64,000 nucleotides of DNA from contig NZ_CP038636.1 in NCBI RefSeq assembly GCF_004768545.1, forward strand, positions 992,001 to 1,056,000, written 5' to 3'. The notes under the pieces were generated by a model, which saw only the letters and a program-made list of their open reading frames with translations, was not told where the DNA came from and did not search any database. Below, one piece after another: positions 21,896 through 29,021 of the stretch; the stretch's first letter is position 1, and each line of letters starts with the position of its first letter. The DNA is from Cupriavidus oxalaticus (GTDB taxonomy: Bacteria; Pseudomonadota; Gammaproteobacteria; Burkholderiales; Burkholderiaceae). The translations under genes were made by a program, and so were the position numbers.

Positions 21896-23080
21896 ATGCC
21901 TACTATGGAGAACATTTCGATTTCCATCTCGAGTCGGCCGTCGTGGCGAGGCGAGCCGACGGAAATGTGCGAGCACAAGGGCATCGGCCATCCCGATAGC
22001 CTATGCGATGGGGCTGTCGAAGCTGCGGCCCGCGCCTTGTGCCGCGCCTACCTCGAAGCCTATGGAGCAGTCCAGCACTTCAATCTGGACAAGGCCCTAC
22101 TCATTGGTGGCATAAGCGCGCCAAAGTTCGGCGGTGGCAAAGTGCTGCGCCTAACGCGGTTGATAGTTTCCGGCCCTGTTACCGAACTCCCGTCGGCCAA
22201 GGCCGAGCTAATTGTCGAGCAGGCCATTCGCGAGTACCTGGCAATGTCCTTGGGCGGTATTGGCAATGACATCGGCATCGAGCCCATCCTCCGCCCCTCA
22301 GCCCCGAACCTTCGGCGTGTGGCCAATGCAGCGTCTCTTCCGCTGTCCAATGACACATCCTTTGGCGTCGGCTATGCGCCACACTCATCACTTGAGAGAG
22401 CGGTGCTCCTGGTTGCCGACCTTCTGCGCTCACGTTCCGACAGGGGAATGTTTGAGGCGGCTGGCCTCGATTACAAGGTGATGGGGAGTCGGCTGGGTGA
22501 GCATCACCGTCTCACGCTTGCCCTGGCATTTGTCGACCGATACGTCCAGGGCGTCGACGACTACTTCATCCTCAAGGGGCGAATTGGGTCGTATCTGGCC
22601 GAGCACATCGGCGCTGAATGTGAGATTGCAATCAATACCCTCGATCGCAGGGATGCCTGCGACGAAAGCGGGATTTACCTGACGGTCACTGGCTTAAGCG
22701 CTGAGCATGGTGATGACGGCCAGGTTGGCCGCGGTAACCGGGTCAATGGCCTGATTACTCCCTATCGGCCAATGTCGCTGGAGGCCGCAGCTGGCAAGAA
22801 CCCGGCGTCACATGTCGGCAAACTATACAACGTGCTCGCCCATCGACTAGCCACTCGTATTCAGACAAGCGTGGATGGCGCGGATGAAGTCACCGTCCGG
22901 CTCCTCTCCGGTATTGGACGCCCCATCAACCAGCCACAACTGGTTGCCATTGATATCGTGGCCGAGCGCGGCCTGTCGAGCGCTCAGGCGCAACAAGTTC
23001 GTGAACTGGTGTCGCAACAGCTGGCGGAGCTTCCTGCCTTGGTCAATGAGCTGGTCAATGGCTCGGTAGCGGTTTTCTAG
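21896..23080 (+). CDS. Archaeal-type S-adenosylmethionine synthetase
   Basis: A 394-residue enzyme of the AdoMet_Synthase family (archaeal MAT), distinct from bacterial MetK. Matching stretches are EHKGIGHPDSLCDGAVEAA, GGISAPKFGGGKV, NDTSFGVGYAP and the ATP/phosphate region EHGDDGQVGRGNRVNGLITPYRPMSLEAAAGKNPASHVGK. Length agrees with the family (about 400). It would make SAM from methionine and ATP in the cytosol. ATG 21896 has AAAGGGG upstream. A housekeeping metK is expected elsewhere, so this is a second isozyme. An isoprenylcysteine-methyltransferase-like gene lies 640 bases downstream, but a direct link is not shown. Confidence 0.9.
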   Translation: MPTMENISISISSRPSWRGEPTEMCEHKGIGHPDSLCDGAVEAAARALCRAYLEAYGAVQHFNLDKALLIGGISAPKFGGGKVLRLTRLIVSGPVTELPSAKAELIVEQAIREYLAMSLGGIGNDIGIEPILRPSAPNLRRVANAASLPLSNDTSFGVGYAPHSSLERAVLLVADLLRSRSDRGMFEAAGLDYKVMGSRLGEHHRLTLALAFVDRYVQGVDDYFILKGRIGSYLAEHIGAECEIAINTLDRRDACDESGIYLTVTGLSAEHGDDGQVGRGNRVNGLITPYRPMSLEAAAGKNPASHVGKLYNVLAHRLATRIQTSVDGADEVTVRLLSGIGRPINQPQLVAIDIVAERGLSSAQAQQVRELVSQQLAELPALVNELVNGSVAVF

Positions 23081-23224
23081 GCCCGGAATATTGGGAAGCC
23101 GAGCAACCTCGGCGCCGGCATCAGCGGGCCGAGCGGCTTCCGCAGCCTTCAGTGCCTGCATATGTGGCGTTCGACATCCATTAGCAGAACTGCTACCCCC
23201 GCTCGCCCCACCACCCATGAATGC

Positions 23225-23238
23225 TTGATCCAAATCAA
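23225..23238 (+). promoter_or_regulatory. Perfect FNR/Anr box upstream of the YHS gene
   Basis: TTGAT-CCAA-ATCAA is an exact palindromic FNR site. It lies 83 bases before the ATG at 23321, in a gap between two forward genes. A TAATTT at 23273-23278 is the best -10 candidate, slightly farther than class II spacing. Confidence 0.7.
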
Positions 23239-23320
23239 GAAGCAAGTCGACTGGTCGCCCAGAATGAAAATGTAATTTATGCGCGTTAGGTTCTCCTAGT
23301 CGCCCCGAGGAGAGGATGGA

Positions 23321-23722
23321 ATGCTGGGGCATTACGGCGTCACCGGCGCCGAGGCAGCTCCAACTGCCACCGCGGGTCCAGCCGCCCGCCAGCAGATCGT
23401 GCGCGAACCAGTCTGTGGCATGGAGATTTCGCCTCACAAGGCCGCTGCCAGCACGGAAGTCGACCAGAAGCGATATTGGTTCTGCTCCCCACGCTGTGGG
23501 CAGGCTTTCCTTGCCAACCCGGCGAAATATATTCTTCACGCCGTTGATAGGCCTAGCTCGGCTGATCCCTCTAGCAGTCCTGGCCGCCCACCGGGCGTCG
23601 CTCCTATCCCCGCGGCGACGCCTCTTCATGCACGGTGGTCATGGACACGGACACGGACACGGACACGGACACGGACACGGACCGGATGGCTCCACAAAGG
23701 ACACGAAACCCGAAGGAGAGCA
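23321..23722 (+). CDS. YHS-domain protein joined in frame to the next gene; overlaps a DUF2933 tail in another frame
   Basis: ATG 23321 has a strong GAGGAGAGG upstream. Residues 28-75 form a YHS metal-binding domain (REPVCGMEISP...YWFCSPRCGQAFLANPAKYI), like those at the N-terminus of copper P-type ATPases. After it the frame runs through a GGACAC hexamer tandem repeat as an Arg-Thr run and without a stop into the methyltransferase-like gene. One frame over, the same bases read as LFMHGGHGHGHGHGHG...PEGEQ, the usual ending of a DUF2933 protein, stopping at 23724-23726 over the next ATG. So a YHS piece appears joined to a broken DUF2933 gene. Either a 357-residue fusion or two separate products is possible. 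Confidence 0.6.
23643..23678. repeat. GGACAC hexanucleotide tandem repeat, six copies
   Basis: Six uninterrupted GGACAC units followed by a partial one. In one frame they encode Gly-His repeats (metal-binding tail of DUF2933), in another Arg-Thr repeats. Copy number changes keep every frame, so length can vary without breaking either reading. Confidence 0.9.
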
Positions 23723-24394
23723 ATGATGCAACCCGAAACACAATCCAGCTACGGCCTCTGGTCTCTGGTCATTATCAACTCCGCTGTCTTCATCATCTTC
23801 GCCTTCAGTTTTACCAGGCCGAAGACCCAGCGCGACTGGCGCTCGTTTGGCGCGTTCTCAGCATTCGTTGTGGCGCTCTTTACGGAGATGTATGGAATTC
23901 CGCTGACCATCTATCTCCTGCTGCCGTGGCTTGCGGCGAGGTTCCCGGGAATCGACTTTCTCTCTCATGATGCCGGTCATCTTCCCGAGATGATTTTCGG
24001 CTGGAGCGGCAACCCGCACCTGGGGCCATTTCACATCGCTAGCGACATCTTGATTTTTGGCGGATTCATCATGCTGTCTTCCGCTTGGCGCATTCTGTAC
24101 CTGGCCCAGCAGCAGCACCGCCTGGCGACCACAGGCCTCTATGCGCGCATGAGGCATCCCCAGTATGTCGCTTTCGTCCTGATTATGTTCGGCTTTCTCC
24201 TGCAATGGCCGACGATAGTCACCCTGGTGATGTTCCCCATCCTGGTCTGGATGTATGTTCGACTGGCTAAGTCGGAGGAGCAGGACGCATTGGCCGAGTT
24301 CGGGCAGGCTTATGAGGAATATCGTCAAAAAACACCAGCGTTCATTCCACACATGTCAGGCCGAGATGTTCCTCAGGCGCGTCGTCCTCATTGA
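23723..24394 (+). CDS. Isoprenylcysteine carboxyl methyltransferase-like membrane protein
   Basis: A 223-residue integral membrane protein of the ICMT/PEMT-like methyltransferase family, with about five hydrophobic segments. The C-terminal SAM-site motif is present: GLYARMRHPQYVAFVLIMFGFLLQWPT, then LAKSEEQDALAEFGQAYEEYRQKTPAFIP, where the RHPQY and EE...Y..Y elements are conserved. ATG 23723 has GAAGGAGAG upstream and overlaps the TGA ending the DUF2933-like tail. Bacterial members methylate unknown membrane or metal-resistance substrates and often lie beside copper genes and DUF2933/DUF5676 proteins, as here. Confidence 0.85.
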   Translation: MMQPETQSSYGLWSLVIINSAVFIIFAFSFTRPKTQRDWRSFGAFSAFVVALFTEMYGIPLTIYLLLPWLAARFPGIDFLSHDAGHLPEMIFGWSGNPHLGPFHIASDILIFGGFIMLSSAWRILYLAQQQHRLATTGLYARMRHPQYVAFVLIMFGFLLQWPTIVTLVMFPILVWMYVRLAKSEEQDALAEFGQAYEEYRQKTPAFIPHMSGRDVPQARRPH

Positions 24395-24430
24395 ATTCAA
24401 CCGTAATTTTCCTTGCACCCGGAGGCTGTC

Positions 24431-24697
24431 ATGAAGCCCTTCACGACTGGTGTGACGCTATCCGCCACGGTCGTGCTGTTCTACGTTCTATGCACGCTCG
24501 TTTGGATGGTTCTTCCTGAGCCCTTCATGAATTTCATGAATGCGCTCTTTCACGGCCTCGATTTCCGGCGCCTTCGGACCGGCGAACCGGTTTCCTGGTG
24601 GTCCATCATCTATCCAGCCTTTGTGTTTGCAGTGTGGTTCTTTGCTGCCGGCGCCTTCTTTGCATGGTTACACAACAGCCTTCGAGGAGAGACCTGA
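24431..24697 (+). CDS. DUF5676-like small membrane protein
   Basis: An 88-residue protein with two hydrophobic helices separated by a loop containing FMNALFHGLDFRRL and WWSIIYPAFVFAVWFF. This matches the pattern of DUF5676 (two membrane spans with a conserved N..FHG/D segment). ATG 24431 follows GGAGG with a proper gap and lies 36 bases after the previous stop, so it is in the same operon as the ICMT-like gene. Function unknown. Confidence 0.72.
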   Translation: MKPFTTGVTLSATVVLFYVLCTLVWMVLPEPFMNFMNALFHGLDFRRLRTGEPVSWWSIIYPAFVFAVWFFAAGAFFAWLHNSLRGET

Positions 24698-24850
24698 CAG
24701 CTCTTTCCGAGCTCGTTTCACGTCCGGGCCGGCGGCCAGCTGCGAAGTAGGGGGTGCCGTCGAGTTTTCTTGGTCCGGAAAATTCAAAGCACCATTGGAG
24801 GGCGCAACTCTCATCCGCCACGAATCGGTCAGGTCGGTCACTAAGCTGGC

Positions 24851-25711
24851 TCAGAGGACGTTAAGCGGGATTTTCAGATAGCGAACGCCATTGGCATCGG
24901 GCGGCGGCAACTTCCCGGCTCGGATATTGACTTGCACCGACGGCAGAAGCAGCGTAGGCATCGCCAGCGTCGCGTCGCGCGCCTGGCGCATGGCCACGAA
25001 CTGCTCCTCGTTCACGCCGTCATGCACCTGGATGTTGCCTTCACGCTGAGCGCGCACCGTCGTCTCCCATGCGGGCCCCCGCCCCTCGGGCGGATAGTCG
25101 TGGCACATGAACAGCCGTGTGTTGCCCGGCAGGTCCAGCAGCTTGCGGATGGAGCGATACAAGTCGTGCGCGTCGCCGCCCGGGAAATCGCAGCGAGCCG
25201 TGCCGACGTCCGGCATGAACAGCGTATCGCCGACAAAGACCGCGTCCCCAATCTGGTAAGCCATGTCGGCGGGTGTATGCCCTGGCACGTGAATCGCCCT
25301 GCCGGTGAGGCCGCCGATGGCAAACGTCGCACCGTCGTGAAACAGGTGGTCGAACTGCGATCCGTCGAGCTGGAACTCAGGCTCCAGGTTGAAGAGCTTC
25401 TTGAAGACCCCCTGTACGTTGCGGATGTTTTGGCCTATTGCTATCTGGCCACCTAGGTGTTTCTTCAAATATGGCGCGGCAGACAAATGGTCGGCATGCG
25501 CGTGCGTCTCGAGAATCCACTCGACTCGCAGCTCATTCGCGCGCACAAACGCAACGACCTTATCGGCACTTGCCGTCGACGTCCGCCCCGCCTTCGGGTC
25601 GTAGTCCAGCACCGAGTCGATGATGGCGCACTCGGGGTGCCCCTCCTGAAAGACCACGTACGTCACAGTCCAGGTCGCCGGGTCGAAGAACGGCTGGATA
25701 GTCGGGTGCAT
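24851..25711 (-). CDS. Metallo-beta-lactamase-fold hydrolase, persulfide dioxygenase/Blh type
   Basis: A 286-residue metallo-beta-lactamase-fold enzyme with the metal motif THAHADH, a second His in VPGHTPADM and the Asp/His residues of VGDTLF and MCHDYPPEGR. It matches the Blh/ETHE1 group found next to bigR in Agrobacterium and Xylella, where the enzyme oxidises persulfides for sulfide detoxification. It is divergent from the ArsR-type regulator gene, with an operator palindrome between them. The ATG at 25711 has GGAGGC upstream on the reverse strand. Iron is the expected metal for persulfide dioxygenases. Confidence 0.88.
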   Translation of the reverse strand: MHPTIQPFFDPATWTVTYVVFQEGHPECAIIDSVLDYDPKAGRTSTASADKVVAFVRANELRVEWILETHAHADHLSAAPYLKKHLGGQIAIGQNIRNVQGVFKKLFNLEPEFQLDGSQFDHLFHDGATFAIGGLTGRAIHVPGHTPADMAYQIGDAVFVGDTLFMPDVGTARCDFPGGDAHDLYRSIRKLLDLPGNTRLFMCHDYPPEGRGPAWETTVRAQREGNIQVHDGVNEEQFVAMRQARDATLAMPTLLLPSVQVNIRAGKLPPPDANGVRYLKIPLNVL

Positions 25712-25751
25712 GCTCGCCTCCTTAAATGCAGTACACTCTATTCACATACAT

Positions 25752-25767
25752 TATATTCTTCAATATA
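25752..25767. promoter_or_regulatory. BigR-type operator palindrome
   Basis: TATATT-CTTC-AATATA is a perfect 6-base inverted repeat in an AT-rich stretch (unlike the surrounding GC-rich DNA) between the divergent hydrolase and regulator genes. BigR-family repressors bind AT-rich inverted repeats at this position, so it is the likely operator for both directions. Confidence 0.7.
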
Positions 25768-25795
25768 CTATACATAGGCAAAGTGTGGACAACCT

Positions 25796-26134
25796 ATGGA
25801 TCAGCTTCACCCCGTCATCGACCTCGCCACCATGCAAGCTGCTGCGGCGAACGCCTGTTCCCTGCTCAAGGTACTAGCCAATCCAGACCGCCTGATGCTG
25901 ATGTGCCGCCTGTCCCAAGGCGAGCTATCTGTCGGTGAACTGGAGGAGCAGCTCGGCATCAGGCAGCCGACGCTGTCTCAACAGCTCGGCGTGTTGCGCG
26001 AGAACAACCTGGTGGCGACGCGCCGTGACGGCAAGAACATCTTCTATTCGGTGGCGAGCACCCAGGCGCTTGCCGTCATGGCGGTCCTTTATGAACAGTT
26101 CTGTGCCAACCCCAATCAGGAGGCGACATGCTGA
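25796..26134 (+). CDS. bigR: ArsR-family redox/persulfide sensor repressor (BigR-like)
   Basis: A 112-residue winged-helix repressor. The recognition helix region is LEEQLGIRQPTLSQQLGVLRENNLVATRRDGKNIFYSV. It has Cys at 21, 37, 103 and 112; Cys37 and Cys103 are 66 residues apart, exactly the spacing of the redox pair Cys42/Cys108 in BigR, which forms a di/tetrasulfide and releases DNA when sulfide or persulfide appears. It is expected to repress the divergent metallo-hydrolase and its own operon with the two YeeE-type genes. Its stop overlaps the next start. Confidence 0.9.
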   Translation: MDQLHPVIDLATMQAAAANACSLLKVLANPDRLMLMCRLSQGELSVGELEEQLGIRQPTLSQQLGVLRENNLVATRRDGKNIFYSVASTQALAVMAVLYEQFCANPNQEATC

Positions 26135-26562
26135 TTGACCTCGCTAATTTCACGCCCGGCCCGTCACTGGTCGGCGGGCTCATCATCGGTGTGGCAGCCG
26201 CCGTGCTGCTGCTGTTCAACGGTCGCATTGCCGGCATCAGCGGCATCTTTGGCGGCCTGCTCAGCCTGCCTCGAAAGGACATGGCCTGGCGCCTGGCCTT
26301 CCTTGCCGGCCTGGCTGGAGCTCCTGTCATTGCGAGCCTGCTCGGCAAGCCGGCCGTTGCGGATATCCAGGCAAGCTGGGGCGAAATCCTGGTCGCCGGC
26401 TTCATGGTAGGCCTTGGCACTCGCTACGCCAGCGGCTGCACCAGCGGTCATGGCGTGTGCGGCATCTCGCGCGGTTCCATCCGCTCGCTGGTCGCCACCC
26501 TGACCTTCATGATTGCGGGATTTCTGACCGTCTTCGTGCAACGGCACTTGATTGGAGGCTGA
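26128..26562 (+). CDS. YeeE/YedE-family membrane protein, first half
   Basis: A 144-residue membrane protein with about four helices and the GFMVGLGTRYASGCTSGHGVCGISRGS signature of YeeE/YedE proteins, in which the Cys residues form part of the sulfur-compound path. YeeE/TsuA imports thiosulfate; in BigR operons the split pair is thought to move a sulfur species. The ATG at 26128 overlaps the bigR stop, so translation is probably coupled. Confidence 0.87.
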   Translation: MLIDLANFTPGPSLVGGLIIGVAAAVLLLFNGRIAGISGIFGGLLSLPRKDMAWRLAFLAGLAGAPVIASLLGKPAVADIQASWGEILVAGFMVGLGTRYASGCTSGHGVCGISRGSIRSLVATLTFMIAGFLTVFVQRHLIGG

Positions 26563-26563
26563 T

Positions 26564-26995
26564 ATGACCGCCATTACTGCACTCCTGGCAGGCCTGCTAT
26601 TCGGCATTGGCCTGATGATCTCCGGCATGGCCAACCCGGCCAAGGTGCTGGATTTTCTTGACCTTGCAGGAACGTGGGACCCCTCCCTCGCTTTTGTGAT
26701 GATCGGTGCCATCGCCATTGGCTCGCTCGCCGTCCTCATCGCCAAGCACCGCAATCGCTCCTTCCTTGGGCTGCCTGTGCAACTGCCGGCCAGCACGACC
26801 CTGACGCTTCGGCTGGTACTGGGAAGCGCCGCCTTCGGTGTCGGCTGGGGTCTGGCCGGCTTCTGTCCTGGCCCCGCGCTAGTGGCCCTAGGCGCGGGCT
26901 ATCCGAAGGCCGTCGGCTTTGTGGCGGCCATGGCGGCTGGCATGGCCGTCTTCGAACTCGTCGAGCGGACGAAATCGAGCATGCAGCGCGTCTAA
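26564..26995 (+). CDS. YeeE/YedE-family membrane protein, second half
   Basis: A 143-residue membrane protein, paralogous to the preceding half: LLFGIGLMISGMANPAKVLDFLDLAGTWDPSLAFVM and GWGLAGFCPGPALVALGAG are characteristic (Cys in FCPGPA). The two half-size proteins together correspond to one full YeeE-type transporter. ATG 26564 follows TTGGAGG and is one base after the previous stop. Expected to sit in the inner membrane and to handle sulfur compounds under BigR control. Confidence 0.87.
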   Translation: MTAITALLAGLLFGIGLMISGMANPAKVLDFLDLAGTWDPSLAFVMIGAIAIGSLAVLIAKHRNRSFLGLPVQLPASTTLTLRLVLGSAAFGVGWGLAGFCPGPALVALGAGYPKAVGFVAAMAAGMAVFELVERTKSSMQRV

Positions 26996-27150
26996 GCACA
27001 GCACGCGTGGTGAATTCATTGGCAGCAGCATGGCTGCTGGCACATCCGAGCACCGCTGCAGATGGCATCAGAAATAGGTCTGCGCCGATTGCTCCGGCGC
27101 GCAGACCGGCACATCGAAGGGACTGAACATCCCGTGCACCAAACGCTTCG

Positions 27151-27164
27151 TTGATCCCAATCAA
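27151..27164 (+). promoter_or_regulatory. Perfect FNR/Anr box upstream of the Met-rich protein
   Basis: TTGAT-CCCA-ATCAA is an exact FNR palindrome. A -10-like TAGCTT lies at 27186-27191, the spacing expected of a class II FNR promoter (box centre near -41.5). It is 81 bases before the ATG at 27232. Confidence 0.78.
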
Positions 27165-27231
27165 ATCAAATCCATGACTGCCGCATAGCTTAGAGAAGGA
27201 ATTGTCATGTTTTCATAGGAGGATTTTCATC

Positions 27232-27786
27232 ATGTCCAATATTCATCGCCTCTCTAGCCTGATCACTGCGGCCATTGCGCTCGCTTGGGCGACAACAGCT
27301 TTCCCGGCGTCGCCGGCTACCGGCACGGAGCATGAGCATCCCGAAAATCGGCAAGATAAGCCTCCGGTCGTAGCCCCAGGAGTGTCCAGTGACGCAAGGC
27401 TGGATGCCCAGGTTGCCCACCTGCGTGCCATCAGGGAGCGGCTTTCGCGGGCCAAAACGCCCGAAGAGCGCCAGGCCCTCTTGGTTGAACGCCATCAGGT
27501 CATGCAGGATGCAATGGCCATCATGCAACAGGACATGATGAAAATGGGCGGCCCTGGTCGTATGGCTGCCGGCAAAGGAGTCGCCAAGGGAAACGCCCCA
27601 TCAAATCAAATGCAGATGTGCCGGGATATGGCAGGTAGTCACATGGCGCTCATGCAGGAAATGATGCAGACGATGGCCAACGACCAGGGCATGGGTCCGG
27701 GCATGGGTCCGGGCATGGGTCCGGGCATGGGTCCGGGGAGGGGTCCGGGGAGGGGAATGGGTGGAATGATGTCGCCAGGCGGCTAA
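27232..27786 (+). CDS. Exported Met/Gln-rich protein with Gly-Met-Gly-Pro repeats
   Basis: A 184-residue protein with a signal peptide (LITAAIALAWATTAFPASPA), a helical middle (LDAQVAHLRAIRERLSRAKTPEERQALLVERHQVMQ) and a Met-rich second half (MQQDMMKMGG, MQMCRDMAGSHMALMQEMMQTM) ending in a run of GMGP repeats. No family recognised. Met/His-rich periplasmic proteins often bind copper(I) or similar soft metals, so metal binding is a fair guess only. AGGAGG lies close upstream of ATG 27232. A perfect FNR box upstream suggests induction at low oxygen. Confidence 0.8.
   Translation: MSNIHRLSSLITAAIALAWATTAFPASPATGTEHEHPENRQDKPPVVAPGVSSDARLDAQVAHLRAIRERLSRAKTPEERQALLVERHQVMQDAMAIMQQDMMKMGGPGRMAAGKGVAKGNAPSNQMQMCRDMAGSHMALMQEMMQTMANDQGMGPGMGPGMGPGMGPGRGPGRGMGGMMSPGG
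27690..27737. repeat. 12-base tandem repeat, about four copies
   Basis: GGCATGGGTCCG repeated about four times, encoding the Gly-Met-Gly-Pro run near the end of the exported Met-rich protein; two degenerate GGGGAGGGGTCC-like units follow. Confidence 0.85.
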
Positions 27787-27794
27787 TGGGTCTA

Positions 27795-28080
27795 GCCGTA
27801 AGGGGGGGCTACCTGGCCGCCGTCACTGACTTGTTCAGCCGCCAGGTTGCAGGCTTGCCTTGGGCTCGCCGCGCTTGCCGAATTTGTCCCACTTCTCGCG
27901 GGTCCACATTACATGCGCCCAGCACGCAAAGCGGCTCGCGCTGCGGCGTGACGCGTAGGTCGGGTGCAAGTACATGCCACGCTGAGCTTCATAGCTCAGT
28001 GGTCCTGAACCGATAGCGGCTTGCCCGTTGAAATCGAGCTCCATCGTGTCCTGAAGGCAAAATCACCGCCGAAGTCAGCA
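27795..28080. mobile_element. Relics of two insertion sequences (IS3-type and IS4/Tn5-type)
   Basis: On the forward strand around 27800-27870 the frame reads GGYLAAVTDLFSRQVAGLPWA, which fits the conserved core of IS3-family transposase OrfB (WLYLAxVxDLFSRxVVGW). On the reverse strand from about 28080 to 27850 a broken frame gives FCLQDTMELDFNGQ, GPLSYEAQRGMYLHPTYA and, after frameshifts, VTPQREPLCVLGA, the pattern of Tn5/IS4-type transposases. Both are short and broken by stops and shifts. No inverted repeats or target duplications could be identified. Confidence 0.65.
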
Positions 28081-28440
28081 CCGGTCGGCAAAAGCCCAGC
28101 GCAGGGTGGCTGCTCCTCCTCTGCACAACGGCTGGGGATCTTGGGCTATTCCGCCGCGCGCATGTCAGATTCCGCTGACAGCGCGGTGCGCACGACGTAC
28201 AAGCGCCCTCCTGATACACGCACAAGGCGCATGGCACCAAGCCGACACGTTTTTCGGATCCGGCTGATTTCGGCATCGCCGGGCGGCAACGATACTGCAG
28301 GCATACACGAAGGCAGACGGTTGCCGGAAATCGGCAGCAAGACAGGTCAGCGCGTCAGTGTTGCTTGCCGGCAGGAGCGAGAATCCGGGCCCAACGCGGC
28401 AGGAGCGACCAGCGCAACAAGGGCGACAAGGAGAAAGGCG
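28081..28440. other. Spacer between IS relics and the LRAT gene
   Basis: No supported gene. A long forward frame continues into the next gene but has no protein-like features before 28441. It may hold further decayed insertion-sequence DNA. Confidence 0.45.
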
Positions 28441-28926
28441 ATGAGCGACGATCTCCCCATCGGACATGCACCGCGCATTACGGCAATCGCGGCGGACATC
28501 CCACTTGGCGCACATCTGAAGACGGACCGCCGTGGCTATGTCCATCACGGCATCTATGTCGGCAACGGCGAGGTGGTGCACTATGTCGGATTCAAAAGCT
28601 TCCTGCGTTGCGGCCCGGTGGAAAAGACGTCCCTCGCCGGCTTTGCCGACGGCCACGGCTTTCGCGTCGAGCCGGCCACGCAAGCCAGGTACATCGAGGC
28701 GGAGATCGTACGGCGCGCGACTGCGCGGCTCGGGGAGGACGATTACCGCATTCTCACCAACAACTGCGAGCACTTCTGCAGGTGGTGCCTGTCTGGCGAG
28801 AGCCGCAGCGAGCAGGTGGAGGCGCTGCTGAATCACCCGTGGCGCGCGCTGCAGGCTATCGTGGGCGTACTTTGTAGCGCGGCAGGTATCCTGGGTCAGG
28901 ATCTGGCCGCACGCGTGACAGCCTAG
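28441..28926 (+). CDS. LRAT-domain (NlpC/P60-like) protein
   Basis: A 161-residue protein with the LRAT fold. The two expected motifs are present: a His in YVHHGIYVGNGEVVHYVG and the catalytic Cys in NNCEHFCRWC (the NCEHF motif). LRAT-type thiol enzymes transfer or hydrolyse acyl groups on lipids or amides. A short hydrophobic C-terminal segment (ALQAIVGVLCSAAGILG) could sit in a membrane. ATG 28441 has GGAGAAAGG upstream. Substrate unknown; phospholipid acyl chemistry would fit an island with an acyltransferase operon. Confidence 0.87.
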   Translation: MSDDLPIGHAPRITAIAADIPLGAHLKTDRRGYVHHGIYVGNGEVVHYVGFKSFLRCGPVEKTSLAGFADGHGFRVEPATQARYIEAEIVRRATARLGEDDYRILTNNCEHFCRWCLSGESRSEQVEALLNHPWRALQAIVGVLCSAAGILGQDLAARVTA

Positions 28927-29021
28927 GGCGCAGCGGGGCGAACGGGTAGTCACAGTTTGCATTGCCGCGGCTGCAATGAGAAGCAAGGCACAACAGCGCA
29001 AGGGAGCAGGCGGCAAGGGAC

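Noticed and set aside
23643..23678. CRISPR-like repeat
   Set aside because: The hexamers are directly adjacent without spacers; it is a simple tandem repeat.
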